From: Phymatolithon calcareum
Lineage: Eukaryota > Rhodophyta > Florideophyceae > Hapalidiales
Length of the DNA: 64,000 nucleotides
Direction of reading: 5' to 3'
Assembly (NCBI GenBank): GCA_977006965.1
Contig: OZ345359.1
Location: 2,170,001-2,234,000 of the forward strand
Part shown: positions 22,410 through 32,490 of the stretch, piece after piece
Layout: each line of letters opens with the position of its first letter
Position numbering within the stretch: position 1 is the stretch's first letter
Translations under genes and position numbers: made by a program
Notes under the pieces: generated by a model
The model's input: the letters and a program-made list of their open reading frames with translations, nothing else
Database searches by the model: none
Told to the model about the DNA's origin: nothing

Positions 22410-24392
22410 TTATGATTCGTTCATAACTGCAGTCGGAGACTCAAGGCGGTCAATGCCCATTCTTCTACAATCGTTACGAAAAGTAATAATCAAGTTACTC
22501 GTCTCCGTCTCCCCAAGAGTAGCTTCCTCCATTCTCGGATGATTCACCAAATTGAGAACCAATCTCGCAAAGGCCGGCGAGTACGGAGGTTCCACCAACG
22601 ACAAAAGTCCTTTCATAAACCGTCTTAGATGAGTCAAATCCACGGTAAAGTTACCAGCGTAATGTTTCTGAAACATTTGCACAACCTGCGAAGCCATAAA
22701 CAGCGGCACCATCGAAACCATGCTCATGATATACATATCCCTCAATTTCTCAGCATCAAGCACGTCCAGAGGTTCATATCGCCTCATAAATCCCTCATGC
22801 AATATGTCGAGAGCCTCCTTGCGCAACGCAACATGTGTCTGTGCAACACCTTCTATGAAAGCCAAATGTTTCGGAGTTGTCACAAGCAACGTCCGCTGAT
22901 CGGCACCACCTCTAAGTCCTTCACGTGCCCATGCGAGCAATCCCGTCGCAACCACCGGGTCCTCAATTTGTTCCAGCAAGATCGCCACAGGCTTGCCCTT
23001 AAACTTGAAGCGCGGGCACCCGGGAATCAGAACCTCAACTACACCCATGACTTTCTCCAGACGCATACGCAGCTCTTCTGTTTTGCGGCGCAGCCCCTTC
23101 AACGCTTCTGCATCCTGTAGCATGAGAGCAAACTTGCCGGGTTCGAGCGCTAAATTCGTGCCTGCATAACTTAAGAGGAGACAAAGACATTTTCGGCGAT
23201 TCACGTCCACCTCGTTAGTATTAGGGACGTACGCCCGTTTGGCCTTGGTAAACAGGGCCAATACCATGGCATTGAAAATTTCCGCATGACATAACATTCC
23301 AACCAACACTTCCCGCTTGTGCGCCTCCTCTTCGGAAAATTGCGGAATGGTCAGAGAGTTGTCCAGCCCATCGGACATTTGATCTCCCCTGTATGAAAAT
23401 GATTCCCCGAGAAGTCCCTTGAAGGTTTGGTTCAGAACATTGACATCAGAATCATGTCTGCGGCCGGCAATACGCTCGTGTTGTAGCAGCCCGATGATGG
23501 CATCCAGAATCTCCTTTTTCACAGGTGCTTTGGCGGCGACGCATTCAATAACAATGGCCAGTCTTTCAATGAATTGGACAGCAGTCGCCTGGGGTACACC
23601 AGACACTGACTGCATGACTTTCACAGCCTCTGACCGAATTTCTTGAGATGCTCGGCGATAAATGCCACGCGCAAATGGATCTTTAGTCATTTGCGATAAG
23701 TTTGCAAATAGACGAATGGCAACGGCTGTACCATTTTCGTCGTAGGTGCACATGTTACGCAAATTTTTGTAGAAAGTTTCAATATCCTTTTCTTCAAGGT
23801 TTCCCTTGTTGAACAGAGTTTGAACTTCCGTTGAAATTGCATTAAGAAACGGCTGCGGAGATGCCATGATGTCCTGATCCACGCCAGCGTCTTCAAGACG
23901 GGAAGTACGGGCAAGCCAGTTGAATAGCGCGGATGACTTGTTACGTCGACCGAGGTCATTGATAACTTTGCGCCATCTTGGCTGCGAATTGAGCTGCTGT
24001 AGAAACTCCGGAGGCTTACTCAGTTTCGCCATTTCTCTGTCCAGATTAGCAACAATGGTTTGCTCATTTTCCTTCAGCACCATCTCGATGGCCTGTACTA
24101 GAATGTCATTTTGTTCTCGAAACAGCTCAGTCCAATCGACAAGCGCAGCAATCATGTCCGGGACACCATCGTAGCTATCTGCAAGAACTTCGATGGCCTG
24201 TGTAGCTGTGCCGCCGTGGTCCAGAAACTTTTGTACTTCGCCTTCGATTCCATCGTTCAGAATTGAGTCATTTGCAGTCATTGCGGCAGCACCGGGATAA
24301 CTGAGGTGTGCTGTGTCCACTATATCGTCCTCCATTTCGCCCGGCTCTCCATTCATAGCTGGAGGATGGACATGTGTGTTTGCAGGATCCAT
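22410..24392 (-). CDS. NELF-C/D (TH1) homologue, negative elongation factor subunit
   Basis: NELF-C/D joins NELF-A, -B and -E to hold RNA polymerase II at promoter-proximal pauses. The 660-aa product aligns by eye with human TH1 along most of its length. Near the N-terminus EVQKFLDHGGTATQAIEVLA and its following YDGVPDMIAALVDW mirror the YFQAGGSPENVIQLL / AVAQTVNLLAEW region. Later matches are RKCLCLLLSYAG, PVVATGLLAWAREGL, TPKHLAFIEGVAQTH, LDVLDAEKLRD and HLRRFMKGLLSLVEPPYS. It is mostly alpha-helical, with no signal peptide or membrane segment. The length is somewhat above the human protein (about 590). Start: ATG at 24392 (MDPANTHVHPP); the frame continues upstream only from a TTG. No intron seen. 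Whether the organism has the other NELF subunits cannot be judged here. Confidence 0.85.
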   Translation of the reverse strand: MDPANTHVHPPAMNGEPGEMEDDIVDTAHLSYPGAAAMTANDSILNDGIEGEVQKFLDHGGTATQAIEVLADSYDGVPDMIAALVDWTELFREQNDILVQAIEMVLKENEQTIVANLDREMAKLSKPPEFLQQLNSQPRWRKVINDLGRRNKSSALFNWLARTSRLEDAGVDQDIMASPQPFLNAISTEVQTLFNKGNLEEKDIETFYKNLRNMCTYDENGTAVAIRLFANLSQMTKDPFARGIYRRASQEIRSEAVKVMQSVSGVPQATAVQFIERLAIVIECVAAKAPVKKEILDAIIGLLQHERIAGRRHDSDVNVLNQTFKGLLGESFSYRGDQMSDGLDNSLTIPQFSEEEAHKREVLVGMLCHAEIFNAMVLALFTKAKRAYVPNTNEVDVNRRKCLCLLLSYAGTNLALEPGKFALMLQDAEALKGLRRKTEELRMRLEKVMGVVEVLIPGCPRFKFKGKPVAILLEQIEDPVVATGLLAWAREGLRGGADQRTLLVTTPKHLAFIEGVAQTHVALRKEALDILHEGFMRRYEPLDVLDAEKLRDMYIMSMVSMVPLFMASQVVQMFQKHYAGNFTVDLTHLRRFMKGLLSLVEPPYSPAFARLVLNLVNHPRMEEATLGETETSNLIITFRNDCRRMGIDRLESPTAVMNES

Positions 24393-25713
24393 CTCGCTTT
24401 CCGATTCGCTTGCCCGTAGCCGTGGGCGAGGAGACAATTACTGTACTTTTCTGGTTCTCGAGCTTCTTCAGAAATACAAACCTTGACAAGGTAACTTTAC
24501 GGACGTTGTGGGTGACGCTAGCCACCAACTATAAAATCCCCAGTGGGAACATTGAGCAGTAGGTCGAAATTGATCCCCACCCACGGGGATTTCCAAAACA
24601 AATGTCTATTTTTCCAAAATAGTTTAAATATTTTGTAAATATTATCGTGTTTTTGTCTTCCTCGGTTGGGATCTAGGGTTACGTATGATACGTGAGACGT
24701 CGCCGTCGGTAATGTGGAAAATTTTTGTCTCCTCACTGCACCTGCTCTGAGTTCGTGGAAACTGAACTTGGCAAGCAGTTGCCCTGCGTCGAGGAAAGGT
24801 CTGATCGGTAAGGCCCCGAAGCCCGGTCAGCACAATGGTACGTGCGCCAATTCCCAATGATCTATAGATTCCGCTCCGCTCACATCCTCTAACGCGATCC
24901 TTTGAAACTGCATCCTCTGCTGGCAATCGTAGACGAAAGGAACTTCCAGTTTCGGAAAGCGCACGAGCAAAACGCACACGCTCTGCGTTCGCTGTGGGCG
25001 TCGCTCTTACCATATCCAGAAGAGCCGCTGCGCGTCCTGTGGATATCCCGCCGCGCGTAAGCGCACCTACAACTGGGGTATGAAGTCTAAGAGGAGACGC
25101 ACTACGGGTACCGGGAGAATGCGCCACCTTCGTCACGTGGACCGCAGGTTTAAGAACGGATTCCGTGAGGGTACGGTTGCCGTTAAGAAGGTCACTGCGC
25201 CTGTCGCATAGACTGCTCCCGACATGCCTGCTGATTTTTGGATTGGCGAACAAAAAGGAGCGAGCGCCTTACTTTAGGATGCTTTCGGCTGCGATCTTTC
25301 GTCGCCGTGGTTTGGAGTGCCCTGGCTATTGGTAAATCTGTTATCGCCCGTCTGCCTTGCAAACTTGAAGCGTGTACTATTCATTGTCAAAAGGAGCTCG
25401 CGTATTTCTTCGATGTATTCGCGCGTCAGGAGTGTTTCTAGTTTATCCCAAAGCGAGAAATGCAATTTAAACCCAGTTGATACAGTTTATGGTTCAGCGG
25501 CAGACGCGAGAATGCGTTCGCGAGCAATGAAAAGGGTTGCCTTCACGAAGTTAGAAAATGACGTCCTGCATCTGCATCCGTACATACATGCCTCATAGGT
25601 CGGCACTTTAAAACCAAGGGCTGAACCAGGGCTGCACTAGCGAGCAGTCCAGAGAGTGACTGTTAGGACACGTCGTGCAACAAGCCCCTGCTTGATCCCT
25701 TAACGCGCATAAT
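24393..25713. other. Intergenic
   Basis: A 203-codon minus-strand frame at 24642-25253 has no ATG until codon 81 and no known domain, so I do not call it. A partial duplicate of the RPP21-like gene's 3' end lies at 25617-25655. Confidence 0.45.
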
Positions 25714-25762
25714 CTAGTCTAACGGCTGAAACAGAAATGAATTAGCGAGCAGTCCAGAGGGT
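25617..25762 (-). repeat. Duplicated 3' end of the RPP21-like gene
   Basis: The last codons of the gene (SGLLANSFLFQPLD) have a second, diverged copy about 107 bp further downstream, translating as SGLLASAALVQPL. The shared DNA includes TAGCGAGCAGTCCAGAG at both places. Looks like a local tandem duplication. Confidence 0.65.
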
Positions 25763-26277
25763 TGCTGCTGCAGGTTTTGCAAATCTGGAAGACTTGCTCG
25801 ACGAGCTCCTGTTCGTTCTTTCGACTCCTTTCGCGCTCTCTTGGCTCTCTTCTTCGGTCTGTCCAGCGATTTTCCTCTCCGTTCCTTCTTTAGGTCTTTA
25901 CCCGTTTTTGCAATATCAATATGTTCTACCTCCTTCTTCTGACAAGCATCCTTGCGATGCTCAGCGACAATGGACGACGTCTTCTTGCAGGCGGCACAAG
26001 TTCTGACCACGTTTTTCCCGGGATTGCTTCCTCTTCTCGTACGATGTTTCGCCTTTCTTACACGAACTCTCGCAAACGTGAGCAATGCATGGCAATTTGG
26101 ACAGTGTAACTTTTGCACCAGGCGCGATATTCTCTCCTCATCCACCGCACATCGCAGTGCACCTGCAAGATGGGCAGATATTGTCGGAGCGCTGCTCAGA
26201 AGTGTATTGGAAGAATCCCACAGATGACCAATATATTTCGCGTCTGGTACGGTATCGCCGCGGTCTCGAATCGTCAT
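25714..26277 (-). CDS. RNase P/MRP subunit of the RPP21/Rpr2/SNM1 family
   Basis: These small zinc-ribbon proteins are subunits of the tRNA 5'-processing enzyme RNase P or of RNase MRP. The 187-aa product has an N-terminal pair of helices (residues 17-57), then the zinc ribbon Cys59-X2-Cys62 ... Cys94-X2-Cys97, with the family-typical basic strand between (FARVRVRKAKHRTRRG, VVRTCAACKK). The tail from 110 on is strongly basic and probably RNA-binding or nuclear/nucleolar. The ATG at 26277 gives the right distance to the first helix. Its start faces the CGL160-like gene over a gap of about 210 bp, so the two may share a promoter. RPP21 versus SNM1 cannot be separated by eye. Confidence 0.75.
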   Translation of the reverse strand: MTIRDRGDTVPDAKYIGHLWDSSNTLLSSAPTISAHLAGALRCAVDEERISRLVQKLHCPNCHALLTFARVRVRKAKHRTRRGSNPGKNVVRTCAACKKTSSIVAEHRKDACQKKEVEHIDIAKTGKDLKKERRGKSLDRPKKRAKRARKESKERTGARRASLPDLQNLQQQPSGLLANSFLFQPLD

Positions 26278-26490
26278 GGCACGAGGATAGCTCTTAAATT
26301 GAAAGACGAACCTTGCTTGCCGTACTCGCCGCCAGTGCCACTTCGACCCCAGGCCTTGACGACGTCAAAAAGCGTACACGTGGCACAAGTTCTATTGGCC
26401 GCTTTTCGAGCTCAAACAATAGAGAGGTGAATGCTTCATTTCCGTGTCGGACATACCGTCGCAAGAAGGACGAAAGTGTGTGTAACAGAA

Positions 26491-27105
26491 ATGATGGCGG
26501 CGTTTGCAGCATCGAATATCCTCTTTTTGCGCAAGACGTCCGCTCAAAGCTCGTTCCGTGCAATAAGGAGACGAAAATATCGTCCATTTTCGACACCCAC
26601 AGCAAGCGCCCGTGAGCCGACCGGGATGCGTCGCGCAGCAGCAGAATACGAGGCGGAGCTGGCAGCCGTGGAGCGCAAATACGGACCGCGCGGTGGAAGA
26701 ATTACCAAGCGCGCGGAGGCCGAGGAGAAATCAATTGCGGAGTACAATGCGCTGCGCAAGCGTTTAGCATGGGATACTGCATTCGTCGCCGCGCTGATTT
26801 TGTGCGGAGCTTGGGGGTTCGGTACTCTGTCTACGGTGGCGTCCGCTGCTTTTGGTGGGGCAGGTGCGATCGTGTACGTGTTTTTGCTCAGCAGAGGCGT
26901 AGACCGTATCGCTGATGGGGCAAAGTCTGGTGCAGGCGGCGGGGATGGTGGACAGGCTTCTCGAATCGCATTGCTGGTGCTGCTTGTCGCACTCGTCGGA
27001 CGGAGTGGAGGAAGACTGGAATTTTTGCCGGCTATTTTGGGGTTCTTCTCGTACAAAATTGCTGTTGTGCTTCCACTTATCAGTGGTGAGGCGTTCGTGG
27101 ATTAG
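26491..27105 (+). CDS. CGL160/AtpI-like plastid ATP synthase assembly protein
   Basis: CGL160-type proteins help assemble the chloroplast CF0 ring; their C-terminal membrane domain resembles bacterial AtpI/UncI. The 204-aa product begins MMAAFAASNILFLRK and is Arg/Ser-rich for about 45 residues, a plausible plastid transit peptide with the Phe near the N-terminus that is usual in red algae. A charged helix (about 55-90) leads to a family-like block, YNALRKRLAWDTAFVAALILCGAWGFGTL, then VASAAFGGAGAIVYVFLLSRGVDRI, a Gly-rich linker and two more hydrophobic segments, giving four membrane helices in all. An ATG 60 bp upstream is in frame; I prefer 26491 because it places the transit-peptide motif at the N-terminus. 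The family call is from pattern only. Confidence 0.6.
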   Translation: MMAAFAASNILFLRKTSAQSSFRAIRRRKYRPFSTPTASAREPTGMRRAAAEYEAELAAVERKYGPRGGRITKRAEAEEKSIAEYNALRKRLAWDTAFVAALILCGAWGFGTLSTVASAAFGGAGAIVYVFLLSRGVDRIADGAKSGAGGGDGGQASRIALLVLLVALVGRSGGRLEFLPAILGFFSYKIAVVLPLISGEAFVD

Positions 27106-28364
27106 GGGAATAATGCATTTTTGTATCTTTTCGCCTGTTTGCAATGTTCATTCGCCTTCGGGAAAGATGTGCTATGTGGTCGTACTTACGTTCTTACCTG
27201 GTATATTGGTTGACACTTGCAGCACAGTCGAAATGAACGTTGCGTATGGGTTTTGTTGGTGGCGGCGGAAGTGAATTTTCCCGTTTTCTGTGTTTCAGGG
27301 CACGCAGTAACAGGTGCAGTACGGTCACCATCCGGAAGTATTTCTAGTGCTATATATCAAGTACATCAAGGATCCTGTATGAAGAACATTAACGTCCGTA
27401 TCATTCACGGTGGAGTCTGGGGAGATTACAGTTTCTTTGCAGTAGTTTGAGGCCAGGCCTGATCTCTTGAAGCGCGTTTTTCGTCAATCAATCTGGCTAC
27501 TGTACATGGTTTACGACGAATAGCATCGCCCCGCATACTTTACACTCTGCTTGTCAACATTGTTCGCCTGCTCACCACTGGCCCACTCCATATGCACAAC
27601 TACAAGGCTGAACAATTCTCGATCTTCCGTATCAAGCGTTCGCAATGCCAATGCTGCAAGCTGACCGAGCACGGCTCACCTCTCAAAGCAGTCTTAGCAT
27701 TCTCGCGAGACATGACTTGAGACTGACTAGCAGCACAGTACTCCAAGTACGCAAACATTTCATTTGTGCAACACGCCCGTATTACTCCAAGCACTTACCG
27801 TACGCAGACCGCGAGAGCGAACACAACCATCATGGTGATGTACGCGGGCAGATGCAGGGAAAATCTGATCTTTCCGGGAATGAATGCGACCTAACACCGA
27901 CCGTAATCGCCATGTGCACCTGAACGAGACCTAACAAGGGGGATGTACTGTATATCAAATGTATGAGGTGCGATTGTGCGCAATCTCACCTCATATGATA
28001 CATTCCGAGCAGTCCCTGCCGGAAGGCGGGACATCACAAGGCAACATACAATGCATTTGACAAGAAGCCTTTTGCACGTGTACTGTAAACAGGTATGATA
28101 TGAGCGGTTGAAAACAACCAACTGGGGTGCGCTGACGTCGGTTTAAAAATATGAGTGTAAGCAGCCAATCGCAAGAGCGTTGACAGGCCGATGCCATCCA
28201 AACGGAGAATCCGGCACCGCGCTACGGGCTAAATTTCCCTCTTTCGGCTTCACTCCCGTTTCGCTTTGCCAGCCAGGCCGGCTTGCGGTGGGTAAGACTC
28301 AGCATTGCGCTGTCCGACGAACCGTGTTCAATCAGCCCCGTACATCGCCGCGTCGGACCGCAGC
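27106..28364. other. Intergenic, one hairpin
   Basis: No gene recognised. A hairpin at 27963-27994 has stems ATGAGGTG-C-GATTG and CAATC-T-CACCTCAT around a TGCG loop (13 pairs, one mismatch). Confidence 0.5.
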
Positions 28365-29705
28365 ATGGGAATGGGCGGGAGCGCTTCCCGCGTCGGCATG
28401 GACGAGCCGCGCCGTCCAGACAAGTACGCTCCGCACGACCAATATCCTGTAGAGCTGCAATGGCGTGAACGCATGAAGATTTTCATGTCCATTGTGGGTT
28501 GGTTCTCCTTCTCGCTCGCCTCCCTATTCCTTGCGAAACACGTACTTCATGTGTGCAAAGTCCATGAGGCTGTTTTCACACTTTGGCAATTTTCCTCCAG
28601 CGTTTTATTCGGCCTTATTTTCACAAAGATTTTACGATTGCATCCGCTGGCTAATCTTTCTCGCGACCAACTTCGACGGGTTGTGCCGCTCAGCGTTGCG
28701 TTCCTCATCAAGGAAATGCTCAAGTATGCATCGCTTGCACGCGTTTCCGTTAACCTCGTGAACACAATCCGCTCCCTTGGACCGCTGTTCAATGTGTCGT
28801 TAGAAGCGCTGTTTTTCCGTCATCGACCAGCGGCGCGCGTGCTTTGGTCGCTTGTGCCGATTGTGTCTGGCGTTGCGTTGACTAGTTTTGACGAATTGCA
28901 CATGGCGTCCATCTCTGGAGTTGAGATTATCACCGCAGCGCTAGGCCTCTCTGCTGCTGTTGCTTCGACAGCCATTAATAACGGACAGAACATCTATTCG
29001 AAGATTTTGTTTGGCAAAGAACGTATCGATCCTGTCAGTCTTCAAATTTACCTCAGTGCTATATCACTGGTTATCATGACGCCGGGAAGTTCGATGCAAT
29101 TCATGCATCATGTGCTAACTTCCGACTCACCGAAGCGCCAATTCTTCGCCCCATCTCTGAAAGTTGCGGGCTATATGATTCTAGCCGGCTTCGTCAATTT
29201 TGTTTCATCGCAACTTGCGTTCAATACTCTGAACCGTATATCACCGCTGAGCTATTCCGTTGCCAACACATTCAAACGCGTGTGCATCGCGGTCATTGCA
29301 ATTTTCTATCTCGGCGAGCATCTTTCACCTGTCAACGGCGCCGGTATCGCCGTCTCAATTGGCGGAGTTTTTCTTTACGAACGTGTGTCGCGAGCATACA
29401 AAGAATCTCGAATGTACCGGCGTTTAGATAGTACTTCGCCGCGACCGATACATCGGCATACGGGCTCCGAAGAGCGCCTTGATATGCTCGATCTTCAGCC
29501 TCGAGAAGCTACAACGAAGCCTGCCGGACTGCGAGCTGGGAAAATAACTCCGAGTCCGCAAGCCGGGTCAAAGAAAGGTTTGAACAAACCAGGAATTCCG
29601 AAGTATCCTAACACTGTCATGCAACAAGCACCGCGACAGACAAGCTCTGAACCAAATGTTGTGAAGATTGTGTCGGCAAATTCTCAATATCTCAGTGCTA
29701 AGTAA
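28365..29705 (+). CDS. TPT/SLC35-type nucleotide-sugar or phosphate-translocator family transporter
   Basis: A drug/metabolite-superfamily carrier, 446 aa, with about ten hydrophobic helices between residues 40 and 365. Family signatures include the N-terminal MSIVGWFSFSLASLFLAKHVL, LIKEMLKYASLARVSVNLVNTIRSLGPLF and, in the last helices, ISPLSYSVANTFKRVCIAVI with IFYLGEHLSPVNGAGIAVSIGGVFLYERV. The xSVANTxKR motif is typical of eukaryotic TPT/SLC35C-E members. There is no transit peptide, only a short hydrophilic N-terminus, so a Golgi/ER location is more likely than plastid; substrate unknown. The C-terminal about 80 residues are hydrophilic and basic, longer than usual. Start at the first ATG (28365, MGMGG); the frame upstream uses no ATG. 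Confidence 0.88.
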   Translation: MGMGGSASRVGMDEPRRPDKYAPHDQYPVELQWRERMKIFMSIVGWFSFSLASLFLAKHVLHVCKVHEAVFTLWQFSSSVLFGLIFTKILRLHPLANLSRDQLRRVVPLSVAFLIKEMLKYASLARVSVNLVNTIRSLGPLFNVSLEALFFRHRPAARVLWSLVPIVSGVALTSFDELHMASISGVEIITAALGLSAAVASTAINNGQNIYSKILFGKERIDPVSLQIYLSAISLVIMTPGSSMQFMHHVLTSDSPKRQFFAPSLKVAGYMILAGFVNFVSSQLAFNTLNRISPLSYSVANTFKRVCIAVIAIFYLGEHLSPVNGAGIAVSIGGVFLYERVSRAYKESRMYRRLDSTSPRPIHRHTGSEERLDMLDLQPREATTKPAGLRAGKITPSPQAGSKKGLNKPGIPKYPNTVMQQAPRQTSSEPNVVKIVSANSQYLSAK

Positions 29706-31420
29706 TAGGTTTCTTGTTCGCTTTTGTTGTACAGTATAGATGCGCACGCGGAGAGCTTATCTAATAATCTACTACCATCTACCAACCGTTCTCTTCCTGT
29801 CCATTGGTGATATGCTCGACGGTTGTCCGAGAGATCACTCAAACTTAATTTTTACAAGAGAGTTCTTTTCAAGTTCAGTTCGCATTCATTTTACACACGG
29901 GCTCTCTCTCCCTCACCTTACTGAGAGTGCGTTGCCTTGCCGATGCGCAAAGTCAAAAGGCTGGGTCAATAGGAATTAGTTGAACCAGCTGAGAGCGATA
30001 CGGTCCGGCATCTCGAATTGCCAATGTGCGCAAAAAATGGCAATTGGTCGGCAGGAGTCATGCACGACAATTGTACAGCACGGAATGCCGTGCTGTACAA
30101 TTGTCGACGCATGCACTTAACTTCATACGATCGTATCCCGCAGATCGGAACCATATGATATACAGTATCATATATATCGAAAAGGAGTGATATCTACTCG
30201 AGCAATGGTTTTCTTGTTATGATCACATTCCAGAACGCACCATGTACACTACAGAGCAAATGTTCCATTTTTTAAGTTGTTTCCGCGAACCATTGAGCAC
30301 ACTGTCGCCCCCTGTTCCCTCATAGTGCGTGATCTGTTTTAGATGTTTCAGAGTGCAAACTCGACGACTTTTTCTTCTTTCATGGAAGAAATTTAGCTAT
30401 CTACCTCGTGCTACAAGTCGAGTTTTTATATTGCCATGTACTCAAGTTTTTCTTTTACGGTATTGTCGAAATAGCGTGCATCAGGAATGAAAACTTGGAG
30501 CCATAAAGTCGAAACACTGCTCATTGTTTAGCAATCCAAGCACCTCAGTAGTCCCCTGTTCGAGCATGTCCTTAACTCGTCCAATAATGCTGGAGCAGAT
30601 TAGAGTCAAAATTTCCATTGTTTCCTTTGTTCCGAATGAGTTTTTCTTGTTCACTGTGTCGTCGGCGACTATTTCATTCCCTGCGTTACCGTAATGACAA
30701 TTGTAAGCAAAGTACTACTGTTGACCGGATAAGGGAGCGCGCTGCAGTTCTATGTCGCAACGCGAATTTGAGTGCAGAAATCAAAAGTTGCTCGGGTAGC
30801 CTCTGTGTCTCCTGTACGCCCCTTGTGGGACGTCTCCGTTACGGGACGCGAATATGGTTGCACAAACATGAACGGATTAGAATTCTCAATTATTTCTGAG
30901 CTGTTCAAAGTTGTCGACAACGGAAATCTAGATGCTGGGGCTTCCTTCCCGACATCAAGTGGCCAAAAGTCAGCAATTCTGAAAAACTATGCTGCCACTA
31001 ATGGCATGCAACCGAGGCGAGCGTAGTGAATTGTCTATTGCATTCATGTTTCACATGCAGAACACGACTGTTGCCCGATTTCGTTATTGTTTTGTATGTT
31101 CAATGCAATTACCAAACGACAGCTGTCGATGAAGAAGTCATGGTCGAGAAGACCGATGGCAGACGTTAGTCCACGACATGTACCGTTCTCCCAGTTTATT
31201 GTGTGAATTGGCAGGATGGCAATCTGGAAAAATTCCAGTAGCATACAACAACACTCTCTTCTGCAGGTTCGTAGGTTGACATGTAAAATCTATCCTTTTG
31301 AACCCATGATCAACATGATGTTCTCTCGCAGGCTTTCCGCTTCCAGAAACACATTTTATACCTTGGGGGGCGAGAGCTGCATCAAGCCTGGAGGATCTCC
31401 TATCTTGGGGATAGTATGAG
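29706..31420. other. Intergenic, one perfect inverted repeat
   Basis: No gene recognised. Contains the palindrome at 30065-30106. Confidence 0.5.
30065..30106. repeat. Perfect 19-bp hairpin with 4-nt loop
   Basis: CGACAATTGTACAGCACGG, loop AATG, then its exact complement. A perfect 42-nt inverted repeat in a gene-free stretch. The outer flanks do not pair well. It could be a small MITE core, a recombination scar or a structured transcript. Confidence 0.85.
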
Positions 31421-31540
31421 GACATGTAATGAATTATTTAATAGCTCCCAACACCTCACCTAGGAGTAAGCAGGGCTAGCTTTTCGAACGGTTCTCTAAT
31501 GTAGCGTAATCTGGTCACTCATGACTTCCTTAATCGAATT
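31421..31540 (-). repeat. Repeat R, inverted partial copy (3' end)
   Basis: The reverse complement matches 34830-34950 closely, for example GTCATGAGTGACCAGA and CCGTTCGAAAAGCTAGCC in both. It sits in opposite orientation just left of the direct copy at 31642. Confidence 0.8.
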
Positions 31541-31641
31541 TGTCTTCTAACAAGTGCACGCGTGAGTCGTTTGCATTTATCTTCCACATCAGGTCCCATT
31601 TTTTCTGTTTTTGAGGTACGTATGAACGACAAGGGAGTAAC

Positions 31642-32330
31642 AGACGATATGGCACACCGCCGGGACCGAATGCGAGTTCTGTGCCGACTGGGACCACCAA
31701 AGATGAGGAGACGTCATCAAGCAGAAAGGTTTGCATTAAGCCTAGTAAGACACAAAAAGCGCCTTGAAGAAACAGAAGAGTACTTTGGAAGAGATGAGGA
31801 CATAAAGGAAGCAAGGAAGGATATTGAATATCTCAAGATTTATGAAGACCTGCGACAAGCCCTTCAGAAAGCCCAGGAGGGATCTGTCACGAAGAAGAGG
31901 AGGCGAGAAGAAACAATTAAGCTATGGGAAAAGGAAGAAGAAGGCAAATGAAGATTCCTATTGAAGGCAAGCTACCAGGGATCCTTTCATAGGAGAAAGA
32001 ACAGCACGTTTAAGGTGCCTAAGGTTGACATTCAACCGAGCACCCCTTTGGAGAAAATCAGTATTGGGTGCCTACTGCGGGATTACCGCGGTGATCGAAC
32101 TAGTCGCCTTACAACGTACTCTAGCGTAGTCGAAGATGAGTACAGAAATTGAGTTTGAGTGCAAGAGACTCACAGGAGCTCTTGTTGGGAGAGAATTACG
32201 AATCAAGAACGTTTTGAGCAGCCAGAGGACTTTAGCTTAGAGATTATCGCAAGAGCTGCCCCGTTACTCCAAGGTGAGGCTTTGGGAGCTCTCAAAATAA
32301 AATCATCAAATATCCAGACGATATGGCTCT
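31642..32330 (+). repeat. Repeat R, copy A, with charged coiled-coil frame
   Basis: About 0.7 kb homologous to 34300-34960. It carries an open frame to 31951 whose end reads HKKRLEETEEYFGRDEDIKE, then a DIEYLKIYEDLRQAL stretch and a KKRRRE tail: a highly charged helix, probably a coiled coil. The same peptide is recognisable but changed in copy B (HKKRFEETEEYSGREEDI). Conservation at protein level suggests a once-coding repeat, perhaps a transposon protein; I cannot name the family. Confidence 0.65.
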
Positions 32331-32490
32331 ATCAAGAGTACGACATGCTGTGGGCTGTATGCACAAAATATAGGACATCGGAGTTAATGTCCGAGGATTC
32401 GAACCCGCGACATGCATCCAGGGCTCTTAACAATGCTATTGGTTAGCATTGCCAGACTTCTGACAATGCCCATTGCCCATTTCGCTCGCA

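Noticed and set aside
24642-25253. 203-codon minus-strand frame downstream of RPP21
   Set aside because: No ATG until codon 81, no family match, and no support from neighbours.
32395-32450. tRNA-like B box (GGGTTCGAATCC on the minus strand)
   Set aside because: The T-arm stem does not pair, no D-arm or acceptor stem fits, and the hAT boundary falls inside it. Treated as chance or a decayed tRNA-derived piece.
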